Assembly: GCA_963969365.1 (NCBI GenBank)
Contig: OZ017762.1
Location: 186,001 to 250,000 of the forward strand
From: Asterochloris sp. CNOR1
Lineage: Eukaryota > Chlorophyta > Trebouxiophyceae > Trebouxiales > Trebouxiaceae
Reading direction: 5' to 3'
Length of the DNA stretch: 64,000 bases
Shown: piece after piece, positions 11,201 through 21,400 of the stretch
Layout of the letters: each line of letters begins with the position of its first letter
How positions within the stretch are numbered: position 1 is the first letter of the stretch
The notes under the pieces: generated by a model
The model's database searches: none
Told to the model about the DNA's origin: nothing
Seen by the model: only the letters and a program-made list of their open reading frames with translations
Translations under genes and position numbers: made by a program

Positions 11201-14200
11201 TATGCTGCAGCTGGCAAGCTTTGTCTGCTTTGCTATGGGACAGGTCCCCTGCTGACCTCAAGTGGTGCATCGTCAAGAGTTGCCTGGAGAGTTCCACGAC
11301 TTGCCTTCCTGCATACCTTCCTGCCTGTTGCAGATCATTGTGACAGATGATGACGTGATCGAGAAGAGCAATCTGAGCCGTCAGTTCCTTTTCCGAGACT
11401 GGAATATTGGCCAGTAGGTGTTGGAGCTTCTGGGAATGCTGTCTCCTACTTTGCAGCAGCACCTGTGCTGGTTGGTGTGTGTTCTAGGTCCAGCTTTGCC
11501 TGTGCCTCGAGCAGCACAGCCGCCTTTGTTGCAGTTCAGGGTGCCTATAATGTTCCAGACCATCTCGACATGTACAGCAGTGCAGCTTGGGACAACACAA
11601 GCACCTGCCTCTCGATCATGCCTTGGGAAGTACAACCAGCTCAGCTCTACGGCTTGCTGCCCATGCCTGTTCTTGTCATGTGTCTGCCGCCTCAAGCCCC
11701 AGGTGGCAGCCATGGCCAACACGCAGATTGGGGCACCAAGAGCCAGCCCCTGGCGGTTCGTATGCACATGCACCAACAATGGAGTGTCATTTGCCTGCAG
11801 GTTCAAATCCGAGGTGGCAGCCACAGCCGCCACCCGCATCAACCCGGCCCTTAAGGTACGGTATCTGGCTTCTGAAACGAGCACAGCTGTTCAGACCTAC
11901 CTCATTCGTGTGAACTACCGGCACCCATCTGGCACCCTATTGGTTGCCTTTTCATGCCTGCATTGTGGGCGGGGCCCCTGCCTTTGCCACCGACAGCAGC
12001 ACCTGTTGCTGTGCACATCTTCTGGCTAAGCAGAAGAGTGCCGCCAGCACAACGGGACACCCTGTCCTGAGTTGTGTGCAGCAGGCAGGCCTGGGGCGGT
12101 CAAGGCCTACTGCTAGCTTAGGCTGTGAGGCCACCGATTACAGTCAGATCCACATGTGCAGAGCAAGGCATGCTGCTAGCTGTGACACCAGCCCTTAGAG
12201 TGATGTTTCTGTGTGCAGTTCAGGACCCACTGCTCGCTTAGAGGGCTTCAATCCTCATAGTGTCCGCTGTGCAGGTGAAGGCCCTCCAGTCTCGCGTGTC
12301 CCCCGACACAGAGTCTGAGTTTGACGACGCCTTCTGGAGCGGGCTGGACCTGGTGGTCAATGCTTTGGACAATGTGAGCTTGGACTGTAACTTCCTCGTG
12401 GTGACCGGTGCTGCCGCTTGCACTGTGTAGTGTGGCATGGTATTGCCTGCGTGTGGTGCTGCTGGAGCTGGATGCTAATGTCCTGGACATTGTCAGCCCC
12501 AGGTTGCAGACCTTGACCTTGTGTGCAGCGCCTGCAACACAGGCGTACTTGACCCAAATGCTGCCGACATGCCCTGCACAGAATGGTGGGCTGGCCGCAA
12601 GGTGTCTGCAGCCGTTGGTGGTCTTGCCTCAGCAAGATGCTGTCCTGCTGTCCTGTTATGCCTGTGATTGTACCAAAGGATGAAGGGAAGCTCCCTGAGC
12701 TGCTGTCAGGATCCAGGCTGCCGCTGCACAAAAGACGCCCCCAGGACGACTCGCGGCGTGACTGCCTGCGTTTGGTGCAGTCCGGGTGCAGCATCGCAGA
12801 ATGCGTGCTTACAAGGCCATCAGCTGCTGCTGCCGTGCCCTGAGCCCCGCCGGCCTGTCATTGCAGGTCACGGCTCGCCTGTATGTGGACTCACGCTGTG
12901 TCTACTTTGCAAAGCCTTTGCTGGAGTCTGGGACCCTAGGGCCCAAGTGCAACACGCAGGTGGTGCTGCCCCAGAAGACAGAGAACTATGGTGCGCTGCC
13001 AGGGCTGACTGCAAACAACGACAAACTTGGCTGTTTCACGTGCTTTTATGCCTGTAGGCATTGTGCTGCTGCCTGCAAAGCAGCCTTCTGGGCCCACAAG
13101 CCACTCTCAGTAAGGAGCTACGCAGGCGCTGGTGTGCAGCCTGGCAGCTTTGCTGCACAGCATTAAGGCATGAGAATCAAGGCCTTGTGTTTGCTCCTTG
13201 CTGAGCCCCAGCAGGCACCGCCTAACCTCTGTTGCTCCCTGCAGAGACCTCAAGGGAGCCTCCTGAGAGGCAGGCCAGCTTGAAGTATCAAGGCGGCTGT
13301 GTTCCAAGCAAGCACTGCCTGACTGTTGCTGCCCCAAGCAGTGCCTGACCTTTGCTGTTTCCTGTCCTGCAGGAGCCTCAAGGGACCCTCCTGAGAGGCA
13401 GGCGCCCATGTGCACCCTGCACTCCTTCCCCCACAACATCGACCACTGCCTGACCTTTGCGCGCTCAGAGTTTGAGGGCCTTCTGGAGAAGGCGCCTGCC
13501 GAGGCCAACGCTTTCCTGCTCAGCCCTGAGCAGTACCTGAATGGCATTCAGCAGGTGGGTCCAGGCTTTGCCAGCAAGGTGTTGCATGGAGCGCCTTGCC
13601 TCAAAGTGCACTGCTTCAGAAGGTGTTGGCCTGATGGTAAGATTGGCACCAAATCAGGCCAACAAACAACCTCTGTGGCCTGATAGCAGCGATCGAGTGC
13701 GATGTTATCCTGATTGACTGTCCTTTGCTGCAGGCCTCTGACGCCTCAGCCAGGGAGTCGATTGAAAAGGTGGTGGAGGTCCTCTGTGGGGAGCCAATGA
13801 GCAGCTTCAATGACTGTATCAAGTGGGCAGTGCTGCGCTTCCAGGTCAGGCCCTGGCACTGGTTTTGCTTTGGCTGGTCAGCTCAGCTTGGGCGGTGCCT
13901 GCCAGAGATAGCAGCTGGCCTCATGCAATGGGCAGTGCTAAAGCTTCCAGGTCTAGGGACCTTGTGCAATTTGGCATGCTTGCAAAATCTGTTTGAGTAG
14001 GGCTAGCGCCCATCTTGGTGCAACTCCAGCTGCAAATTTTCAGCCTTTGCTGGTCAATTCTCGTCTGTTTGAGCCTGTCCATTGGCAGCTCCAGTGATTG
14101 CATAAGTTGGCGGTGCTGCGCCTTTGGAGGACCTCTGGTACCTGATTTGGCATACCCCTGTCTGCCCTGTTTTGTGCTGCCTACTCTGTCCAGCTAGCAG

Positions 14201-17200
14201 CTCTTGGGGTTCATTTGAGGGCTGCCTATGCTTGGCCTGTGTCTGCCCACAGGCTGAGGATTGCCTCAAGCAGGCAGTGCTCTTGCCCCAGGCAAGGAGG
14301 CATGCGGGCTGGCTGTGCCTGACCCTGCTTGGTCTCTGGTGTGCTGTCCTGCTTTCGGCTCCTGCTAGCTTGGGTGCCACTCCAGCTATGATTTTAGCAC
14401 CTGCTGGTCTGGCCTGTGTCTAGGAGGACAGCAGCTAGCTTTTCCAGCTCCAGCCTGCTGTCCTGGAGGCGCAGATGGCCCCAGCTGGTGTACACCTCAA
14501 TTAGAGGCCACCACAGGCCATGTGACTGCAGTGCCTTTTGGCAGCCGGCCGCCTCGCACATAAGCATCATGGTCCACCCTGCACAGCCTTGTTGCTGCCA
14601 TCAAATGGGCTGCTGCCATGACAGGCACCAGTGCTGACATGAGCCATTTTCCTTGCAGGCTATTCTCAAGAAAAGCATTACTATTCATGGCTTGTCCACT
14701 GATATCACCTCGGAGTGTGCAGGCTATGTTGCATGACAGCAGACTCCAGCTGAATCAAAGCTTTTGTGAGGACCCCATGGTTGATGCATGACCCTTCCTG
14801 TTGGTATGTGCAGGCTCTTTTTAATGACAGAATAGCCCAGCTGGTGTACACCTTCCCAGAAGATGCCACCACTGCCAGCGGGACCCCCTTCTGGTCAGCG
14901 CCCAAGCGCTTCCCTACCCCCGTCAGCTTCACAGCCAGCGACGGCTCCCACGCTCGCGTGATCCAGGCGGCTGCCCTGCTTAAGGCTGAGGTGCATGGGC
15001 TGCCCCAGCCTGCCTGGGCGCTTGACCTGCAGCAGGTGAGGCCGTGCAGGCTTGCTTGTGATCCAGTCACATGGCGGAGGTGTGTTGCTCAAGTCTCAAA
15101 GCACAGCCTTGCTGCAGTCCTGTGGCTCCCCTTCTCTGTGCAGCACAACTCAGTTGTAAACAAACCTGTGCAGGTGGCAGAGGCGGCTGGGCAGGTGCCT
15201 GTGGCTGAGTTTCAGCCGCAGCAGGGGGTGCACATTGAGACAGACCCCACCAAGACGGACAAGGCGGGGTCAGGGGATGATGCCTCCATCATCGATGGCA
15301 TGGTGGCCCAGCTGAGGGTGAGACCCACAGCATCAGAGGCTGTCCATGTCCTCAAGGGTGCCAGGTGCTGGATACCAGCCTGAGGTCCTGGCTGCGTGGC
15401 ATTGGCCTGGCTGCACACCTTGGCTGCTGGCCATGCTGGATTTGAGACACAATGCTTCCACCCTCAATGGTATGGTGACCCAGCTAAGCGCAGGACCAGC
15501 AGGCTATAATGGCTGTTGTCATTCCATCAGGTGCTCTATGTGCAGCTCGTTGACCCACCTGTGTGAGGGTCACCGCCTTGCACACCTGATGCAAGTACGC
15601 TGGTCATGGAACCTGGGCCATCATCAAGGGCATCGCCGGCTGAGGGATGGCATGCTGGAATCCAGGTTCATCGTCGAGGGCATTGCCCAGCCCAGAGCCC
15701 GTCATGCCTAGAGCTGAATCCATCATGAAGGGCATTGCCCAGCTGAGGGCAAGTCTACACACGCATGGGGCTTTAGATTCCTCAAGGGCTGTCAGGCAGT
15801 GAATATGCAGCTTGACATCCTAGCGGTGGGTGGCAAACCTCCAGGTCAGAACATCTAACTCTTTTTCACATAGCCTTCCTAATCTGCAGGAGGCTCAGAG
15901 CAAGCTGCCCCAGGGGTACAAGTTGCACCCCATCACCTTTGAGAAGGATGTGGACAGCAACCATCACATGGATCTCATTGCTGGCTTTGCCAACATGCGG
16001 GCGCGTAACTACCGGATCCAGGAAGTAGACAAGCTCAAGGCCAAGCTCATCGCCGGGAAGATCATCCCAGCCATTGCGACGACCACAGCCATGGCCACAG
16101 GTGGGTGCTGAGGGGCACCACTTGGACAAGCACCAATGCCCCGATGGCTAAGATGGTGGCCACGATGGGGGTTCTGAAATTTGTCAAGACAGGCACCGGC
16201 CAAATGGTGCCGACCCTTTGACTGGCTTGGTGTCTCCCAGCTGCGTGCGGACCTTATGTTCCAGGAGCTGCTTGGGCCTATCCAGGACAAGCCACTGCAT
16301 GGGCACATCAGCTTGGTCCCACCCCTCTGAAAAAGAAGAGCTCAACATGTTCCTTGACCCTGTTGTTGTGCCCGAAGTTGAAGATGATTCAAGCCCTGCT
16401 CCAGGCGTCCTACACAGCCGCCTTTGCTGAAGCTCTGGCTGTCCAGCTTTTGCCAGCCCATTGACTTACAAAGGGCGCGTCTCCTGTGCAGGCATGGTGT
16501 GCCTTGAGCTGCTCAAGGTGGTTCAGGACAAGCCGCTGGAGGCGTACAGGAACAGCTTCGCTAACCTGGCGGTGCCAGTGTTTGCCATGGCCGAGCCCAT
16601 CCCGCCCAAGCAGTTCACCTTTGGCGACCTGAGCTGGACACTGTGGGACCGCTGGGTGCTGGAGGGGGACCTTACAGTGCAGCAAGTGCTGGACTGGTTT
16701 GTGGTGAGTCCCACTGTGCCGGAGGGGCAAGTCACGCTGGCCTTGACACTGGTGCTGGCTAGCGACTGTCCACGCTGACTTGGCCTCAGCGCGCCTTCAG
16801 CAGCTGCAAGGGACGGCGGCTCACAGGGAGCCAGCACAGCGTTATGATGCTGCTCGAAGGGTGCCGGGCCTGTGTATATGTTGCCCTGCCTCACTCAGGG
16901 GGACGGCAGCCCTGGCAGGCTCCTGTGTTGCCTGCCAGCCTCCCTTTATGACCATTGTGCGCCTGCCACTTGCAACAGCAGCTGCGGCACCCTGCTGAGG
17001 ATCTGGCTGCCTTGAGCCTGCCTGTGCCTCATCCGAGCAGCCTGGCTGCTCAGGGGGTGGGGCAGATGTGAGATGATGCTGTTTGCTGCCTCTGCTCAGA
17101 CGGAGTGCCCAGGCATGCAGTAGGTGGGGCTGCCTCCTCCTGCACAACTGGCGGCTTCAGTCTTGGTTGTATGCTTCCATTGGGCGCCTGCTGCGCTCGT

Positions 17201-17464
17201 GCCTCCCAATGAATTCAGGGCAACATCACTGTGCAGGCAAAGGGCCTGGAGGCCTACAGCATTTCCTGTGGGCAGAGCCTGCTGTACAACTCCATCTTCC
17301 CCAAGCACAAGGACCGTCTGCAGAAGAAGATGTCCACCCTAGTGGCAGATGTTGCCAAGCTGACTGTTCCCTCCAACCGCCAACACTTTGATGTGGTGGT
17401 GGCCTGTGAAGGGCCAGATGGGGATGATGTTGATGTCCCCCTGTGTTCCATCAAGTTCAGATGA
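5300..17464 (+). CDS. UBA1: Ubiquitin-activating enzyme E1
   Basis: Activates ubiquitin with ATP and passes it to E2 enzymes through a thioester; nucleus and cytosol. 21 exons: 5300-5334, 5913-6040, 6448-6665, 7077-7233, 7528-7619, 8304-8387, 8855-9073, 9693-9878, 10109-10222, 10933-11088, 11334-11413, 11801-11855, 12275-12373, 12867-12990, 13373-13554, 13734-13844, 14814-15035, 15174-15317, 15890-16100, 16492-16703, 17237-17464. All phases agree and give 1,018 aa, close to plant and animal E1s. Seen: [11 protein letters not shown] near the start, a degenerate first nucleotide fold, the active [11 protein letters not shown] fold (exon 10), [19 protein letters not shown] (exon 11), and the catalytic Cys in [15 protein letters not shown] (codon 13411-13413, Cys596). 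The C-terminal ubiquitin-fold domain ends with HFDVVVACE. Exon 1 is only 12 codons with start context agaaaATGGC. Intron 3 has a GC-type donor (CAG/GCACAG). Many introns hold copies of neighbouring exon ends. Confidence 0.96.
6968..7015 (+). repeat. Degenerate copy of UBA1 exon 4 start
   Basis: gtggtggtgtgc and agctggcactgaacaaag repeat the start of exon 4 (7077 on: gtggtagtgtgc, agctggccctgaacaagg). The shared word agctgg lies 101 bp upstream of its exon counterpart. It sits in intron 3. Confidence 0.85.
8739..8822 (+). repeat. Gapless degenerate copy of UBA1 exon 7 start
   Basis: 84 bases align without gaps to exon 7 bases 8864-8947, 125 bp downstream, with 65 of 84 positions identical by hand count. 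The copy is preceded by its own AG (ttatgcag). Translated in register it still reads like the exon ([13 protein letters not shown] against [13 protein letters not shown]). It lies in intron 6. Confidence 0.95.
10688..10880 (+). repeat. Two degenerate copies of UBA1 exon 10 start
   Basis: Intron 9 contains two successive versions of the exon 10 stretch 10943-11016: one about 10688-10755 and one about 10816-10880. The shared word gacctca falls at 10728, 10854 and 10993, spacings of 126 and 139 bp. Both copies keep a ggtgttcct or gggttccc match to the exon. Confidence 0.85.
11685..11745 (+). repeat. Degenerate copy of UBA1 exon 12
   Basis: Inside intron 11, a stretch reading caggtggcagccatggcca matches exon 12 (gaggtggcagccacagccg), and the surrounding translation ([12 protein letters not shown]) parallels the exon ([12 protein letters not shown]). 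Confidence 0.75.
13241..13280 (+). repeat. Near-identical copy of the start of the UBA1 catalytic-Cys exon
   Basis: In intron 14, cctcaagggagcctcctgag... (13248 on) matches exon 15 from 13376 with 26 of 27 bases identical, 128 bp apart, and is preceded by CTGCAG in both cases. Similarity ends before the Cys codon. This is one of the least decayed copies in the window. Confidence 0.92.
13921..14295 (+). repeat. Series of copies of UBA1 exon 16 end with donor
   Basis: The exon 16 end (aagtgggcagtgctgcgcttccag/gtcagg at 13821-13850) recurs in intron 16 as gggcagtgctaaagcttccaggtctagg (donor-like GT at 13951, 106 bp away), then more faintly near 14098-14130 and 14270-14295. The intron is 969 bp, the longest in the gene. 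Confidence 0.7.
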
Positions 17465-17755
17465 TCCTCTCCCGCCAGATAACGTAGCTTAGCAGGTTTC
17501 ATTGCATCAGTGGCCCGAATGAAGCCAAATTGCTGCTTGTGAATTTTAGTATCCCTTCAAAGAGCCCTCTGGCTCCGAGACAGATTCATTCCCAGTAGAC
17601 GAGGCCAGAATCTCTGAACGAGACAAGCAACTTGGGCAGGCCCATCTCCTCTGTGTTGTTGTGACGCGGGGGAGAAAATCCGCATTGAGGAGCAGAACAG
17701 AGCTGCATGCTCTGAAGGATGCTGCAGTCACCAGCTGGCTGCTTGGTGTGGCCCA

Positions 17756-18171
17756 ATGCACACCAATTCAACCAATCCTCAGGAGGTTTGTTTTTGGCAC
17801 TGTTGCGTGAAGCCCTACCTGCCTTGCGTGTTGGGCTGCATGCAAGCACTGACACATGTGCCGCTGTGCTTTGCAGACCGAAATGGTGGACCAGTACAAG
17901 TTAGATGGGGTAGGAGTGGAGGCGGACGTGGTTGCCAGCAATGCAGGAGCACCCACCTCTAAGAACGTCAGCTGGCTGGTGAGTTAGCCTGCCCAGCCCT
18001 GCTCTGACGTAAGCAGACAGATATTGCATCTCGTGAGTCGCTGTCCTGCAGGACTTGCATGGCCAGGACCTTTACATGGTCCGCGAATTTGAGCCCTCGG
18101 ACAACGAAGATGACGCCTCTGAGTCTGAGGAGTTGCAACATCACAGACAAGGCTGCTGCACCATCATGTAA
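17756..18171 (+). CDS. Small acidic protein with C-terminal CaaX box
   Basis: Not recognised. Three exons (17756-17785, 17877-17978, 18052-18171) keep phase and give 83 aa. The start ATG is the only one that opens in frame directly before a usable donor, but a longer 5' end cannot be excluded. The C-terminal half has a VREFEPSDNEDD acidic patch, then a basic linker and the tail GCCTIM. CTIM fits the CaaX consensus, and the neighbouring Cys could be palmitoylated, so membrane attachment by a prenyl group is the likely fate (inference). It lies 291 bp downstream of UBA1 on the same strand and is tail-to-tail with TRIP13. Plant genomes encode small prenylated proteins of unknown role; whether this is one needs a search. 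Confidence 0.6.
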
Positions 18172-18459
18172 GAGCAGCGACATTCCTGACGCCGTTACCT
18201 GTTTCCCCTCTCTGTGTTTATGTTTTTCAACCCCATGTTTCCCTGAGTGTGACATCTGACCGTGCCTGAAGTGAGCCCGCTGTGGTCCTCAGCAGCGTAT
18301 AGCACTGCTGCTGTCAAAGTGAATGAAGTCACTGAACAGCCTTTGTTTGAGGGGGACCCTATTGCATGCTGTCTTCAACACGCCAACCAGCAGCTGTGCA
18401 CAGTCAAGTGGAGTTTGCTGTGAGGCCCTGCCCTTAAGTCTCCAGTTCAGAGTTTCACT

Positions 18460-21400
18460 TCAAGTCTGAAGGGCGTCACTGCATGCTGTTTGCAACATGC
18501 CGGCCAGCATCTGCTCGCTGGTGCACTCAAGCAGCCCTGGCCCGCGGGCGTGGGCCAGGAAGGGCAGTCGTCTGAGGGCTCGCCCGCTCCACCCTGAGCA
18601 TGCGCTGCACACCCGGTGCAGTGCCAGGCTGGGCTGGTCCTGGCAGGCTGCCTGACTTTCCTGTGGCTGGCTGTCCTGCCTCTCAGAATGCGATGCCATG
18701 GGCTGGTCCTGGCAGGGCGGCGCCTGCTGGCTTCCCAGCTGCCCCTCAAAGTGCGCAGCCACGCAGTGCCAGGGCTGGGGCAGCGAGTTGGCGCCGCCGA
18801 TCACGCCTGCCCGCTGCAGCTCCTGCACCAGGGCACAGGCTGTCGCAAAAAGTCCTGCTGCACAATGTGTTTGTGCTGCCGCGGACCCCAGAGCCAAGAC
18901 GCCGGACCGTGGGGCACCCCAGTCTTCATGCAGCTTCATTGGACAGGCGAACCATCAATGTTGGCCTTCAAGCAGCTGCTCCTGTCACTCTGCTCTGCTC
19001 AGCTGTGCCAAGACAGGTCCATATCCACAGGGTCTGCATCAGAATTGCCTGCCTGAAGGTGGCTGCGCAAGGCAGGCATATCAGGTCTGCAGCTGCTGAG
19101 GCCAGTCAGAGCAGCCATGTAGACTGAGCGTCCAGCCAGTGACGGCTTGTGTTGCTGATGGAAGCCTTCTCCAGGCATGGTCTTGAGCAAAGGATGCAGA
19201 GGTCCTCTCGAGCTGCATATCCTCCCCCAGCATTGGTGCAGGAATGCAGTCACTGACGAGAGCTGCCATCTGGTGTCAGCACTTCAGGCAAGCCCTGCTT
19301 TAGAAATTGCTGACTCAGAAGGCGGATTTGTCTGGAAGCAATGTGGCAGGCATGCCTTACAAGCTGCACACAATATGCTGCCTCACAGGACGAACAGCTC
19401 CCTAGCCCGCACACCCTGCTGACCCAGAGGCAGCTTGGCATGACCTCATACTGCGCATGCAGGGCCATTGCTCTTGCTGCCTGCTGCTTCACAGGACAGA
19501 CAGCTGCCCTGCAAAGTTTGCTTACCTGGTGGCAAGTGGTAGGTCGAACGCAAAGAAGGGGCTGTCTAAGCTGCATGCAGCCTCCCAGGATGAACGACAA
19601 CACCAACCACGCAGTCCGCTTGCCTGAAGGCAGCTCCGCAGGATCTCGTACTGCGCACGCAGGGGTGGCGGCCCGATGTATGCGCGTATGTCTGCTCTGT
19701 CCACAAAGGCCAGGTCTATCGAGTCTGGCAGGTTGCTGGTTGTCAGGACCATGACCTGCAGGTAGCAGCATGACACACCTTGAGAGCAGTGCATCCTGAC
19801 ATTGTTTCCTGTGGTGGGGAATGTGCTGTGCCAGGTCAGGATGATGACCTGCATGTGGCAGCATGCAATGGCTTACTTTCCATCCAACATTTCTAGAACT
19901 GACATGCTCTAGTGGTGGGTGAGGATGTTGCGGACACGAGCAGCATCCGCGGCAGGCTGCTTGTGTGCAAGCAGATGGAGGTAGCATGTTGTTGGTCATG
20001 GCAAGGCCCCTCCGTGAGCCTGTCGTGGTACAGCAAAACATGCTTTACGGACTCGTGGCTGCTGAATGGTGGTGCCCAACCGCCTGTCATGCTGAAGGTC
20101 TCAGCTGTCATTGACTTACTTGCTAGGCAGGACACTCTCATGTCACAAGGCCAGCACCTGTGTATCAATAGAGGTGAGAGGCAGCACACATCCCTTCAGA
20201 CCCTACAGGAAACACCCCTGCGGCAGCAGAGGGCGCTCACACCGCTGTGGCCACAAGCATCTCTGTTGCGGTGCTGCTGGACACAGCCTATACTCTCCCC
20301 TGAAATGAGCACTTGCTCACCGCCTTGTGGCATGAACCTGCACACTTTGCTTTCTGTGAGCAATGCAGATTCCCCAGGCCTCAGACTTTGGGTCCCCTTA
20401 ACCATCATCTACCCCTCACTGGTCCACAGTCAAGAGTGGCCACCCCGTGGTGAGGTTCTGGCCAAGGTCATGGTCAGTAGGCCAAGCTTTACCAGGGCGC
20501 CAGAATTGCTGACATGGGGGGTGCACATGTCAGGTATGCTGGGCTGTAGCGAGGCGAGCTTGCTTTCTGAGACACAGAGCTGATGGCGACCTACGCCTGC
20601 GCCGTACAGTCCACAGGGGAGGCAACAGTGGGGCCAGAACCCTGCATCCACTTCGTTCACAGGCCAAGACAGCTCATGTCTCTCATTGCTCAGTTGAGCA
20701 TGCTCAAGCACTCACATTGTTGAACCGCTTCAGCGCGTCCAGCTGTGTCAGGAGGGCGTTCACTGCCCTGATGGAGTCTGAGGGCTCCCCGCCGCTGATG
20801 GCTGCCTTGCGCGCCGCCGTGAGGGACTCCACCTCGTCAATCAGTACAAAGGTGAGGCAGTCCGCATCCTCCAGAGTTTCCTGCACCGGCAAAGGGTGCG
20901 CTCCAGTCAGGCTACAGGACAGTAAGTGAGGCATAGTAGGCCCTCTCCTGTATGTCCAACAGGCTGCACATGCCTGTGAATGATGAAGTCTGGTGAGCCA
21001 GCTCACCAATCAGAACAGGGATGAGCAGTCTAGTCGGGGCATCTACATTGCACAAGCACAGTACGTTTGCAAACTGTGCTGGACAGGCAGGCTGGCCACA
21101 GTGCTACCATGTCCCTCAGGCTGTGCAGCATACGAGAGAGCAGGGCAAGTTCCTGCCAGTGCAGCCTCCATGCATTGGAGAGCTGCACAGACGGTGCCAT
21201 TGCTGCCAGACTGCCAGCCCATTAGAGCACTGGCCAGCTGCAAACATCAAGCCCACATGCAGCCTCCATGCTCCAAAATGCGCCACAACTGGTGCTACCA
21301 TGCACCTTTATCCTGGCGAAGTAGAGTGGCTGCCAGCCTGCCACCTGTGAGTGCATTGGCCAGTATGGTCAAGTAACCCCTGGCAAAAGGGACTGGCCGC

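Noticed and set aside
19250-20041. 263-residue open frame on the minus strand
   Set aside because: It includes TRIP13 exon 7 (19624-19755) and stays open by chance through intron copies of that exon; the intron has clear splice sites and the extra sequence matches no TRIP13 region except as a decayed copy.
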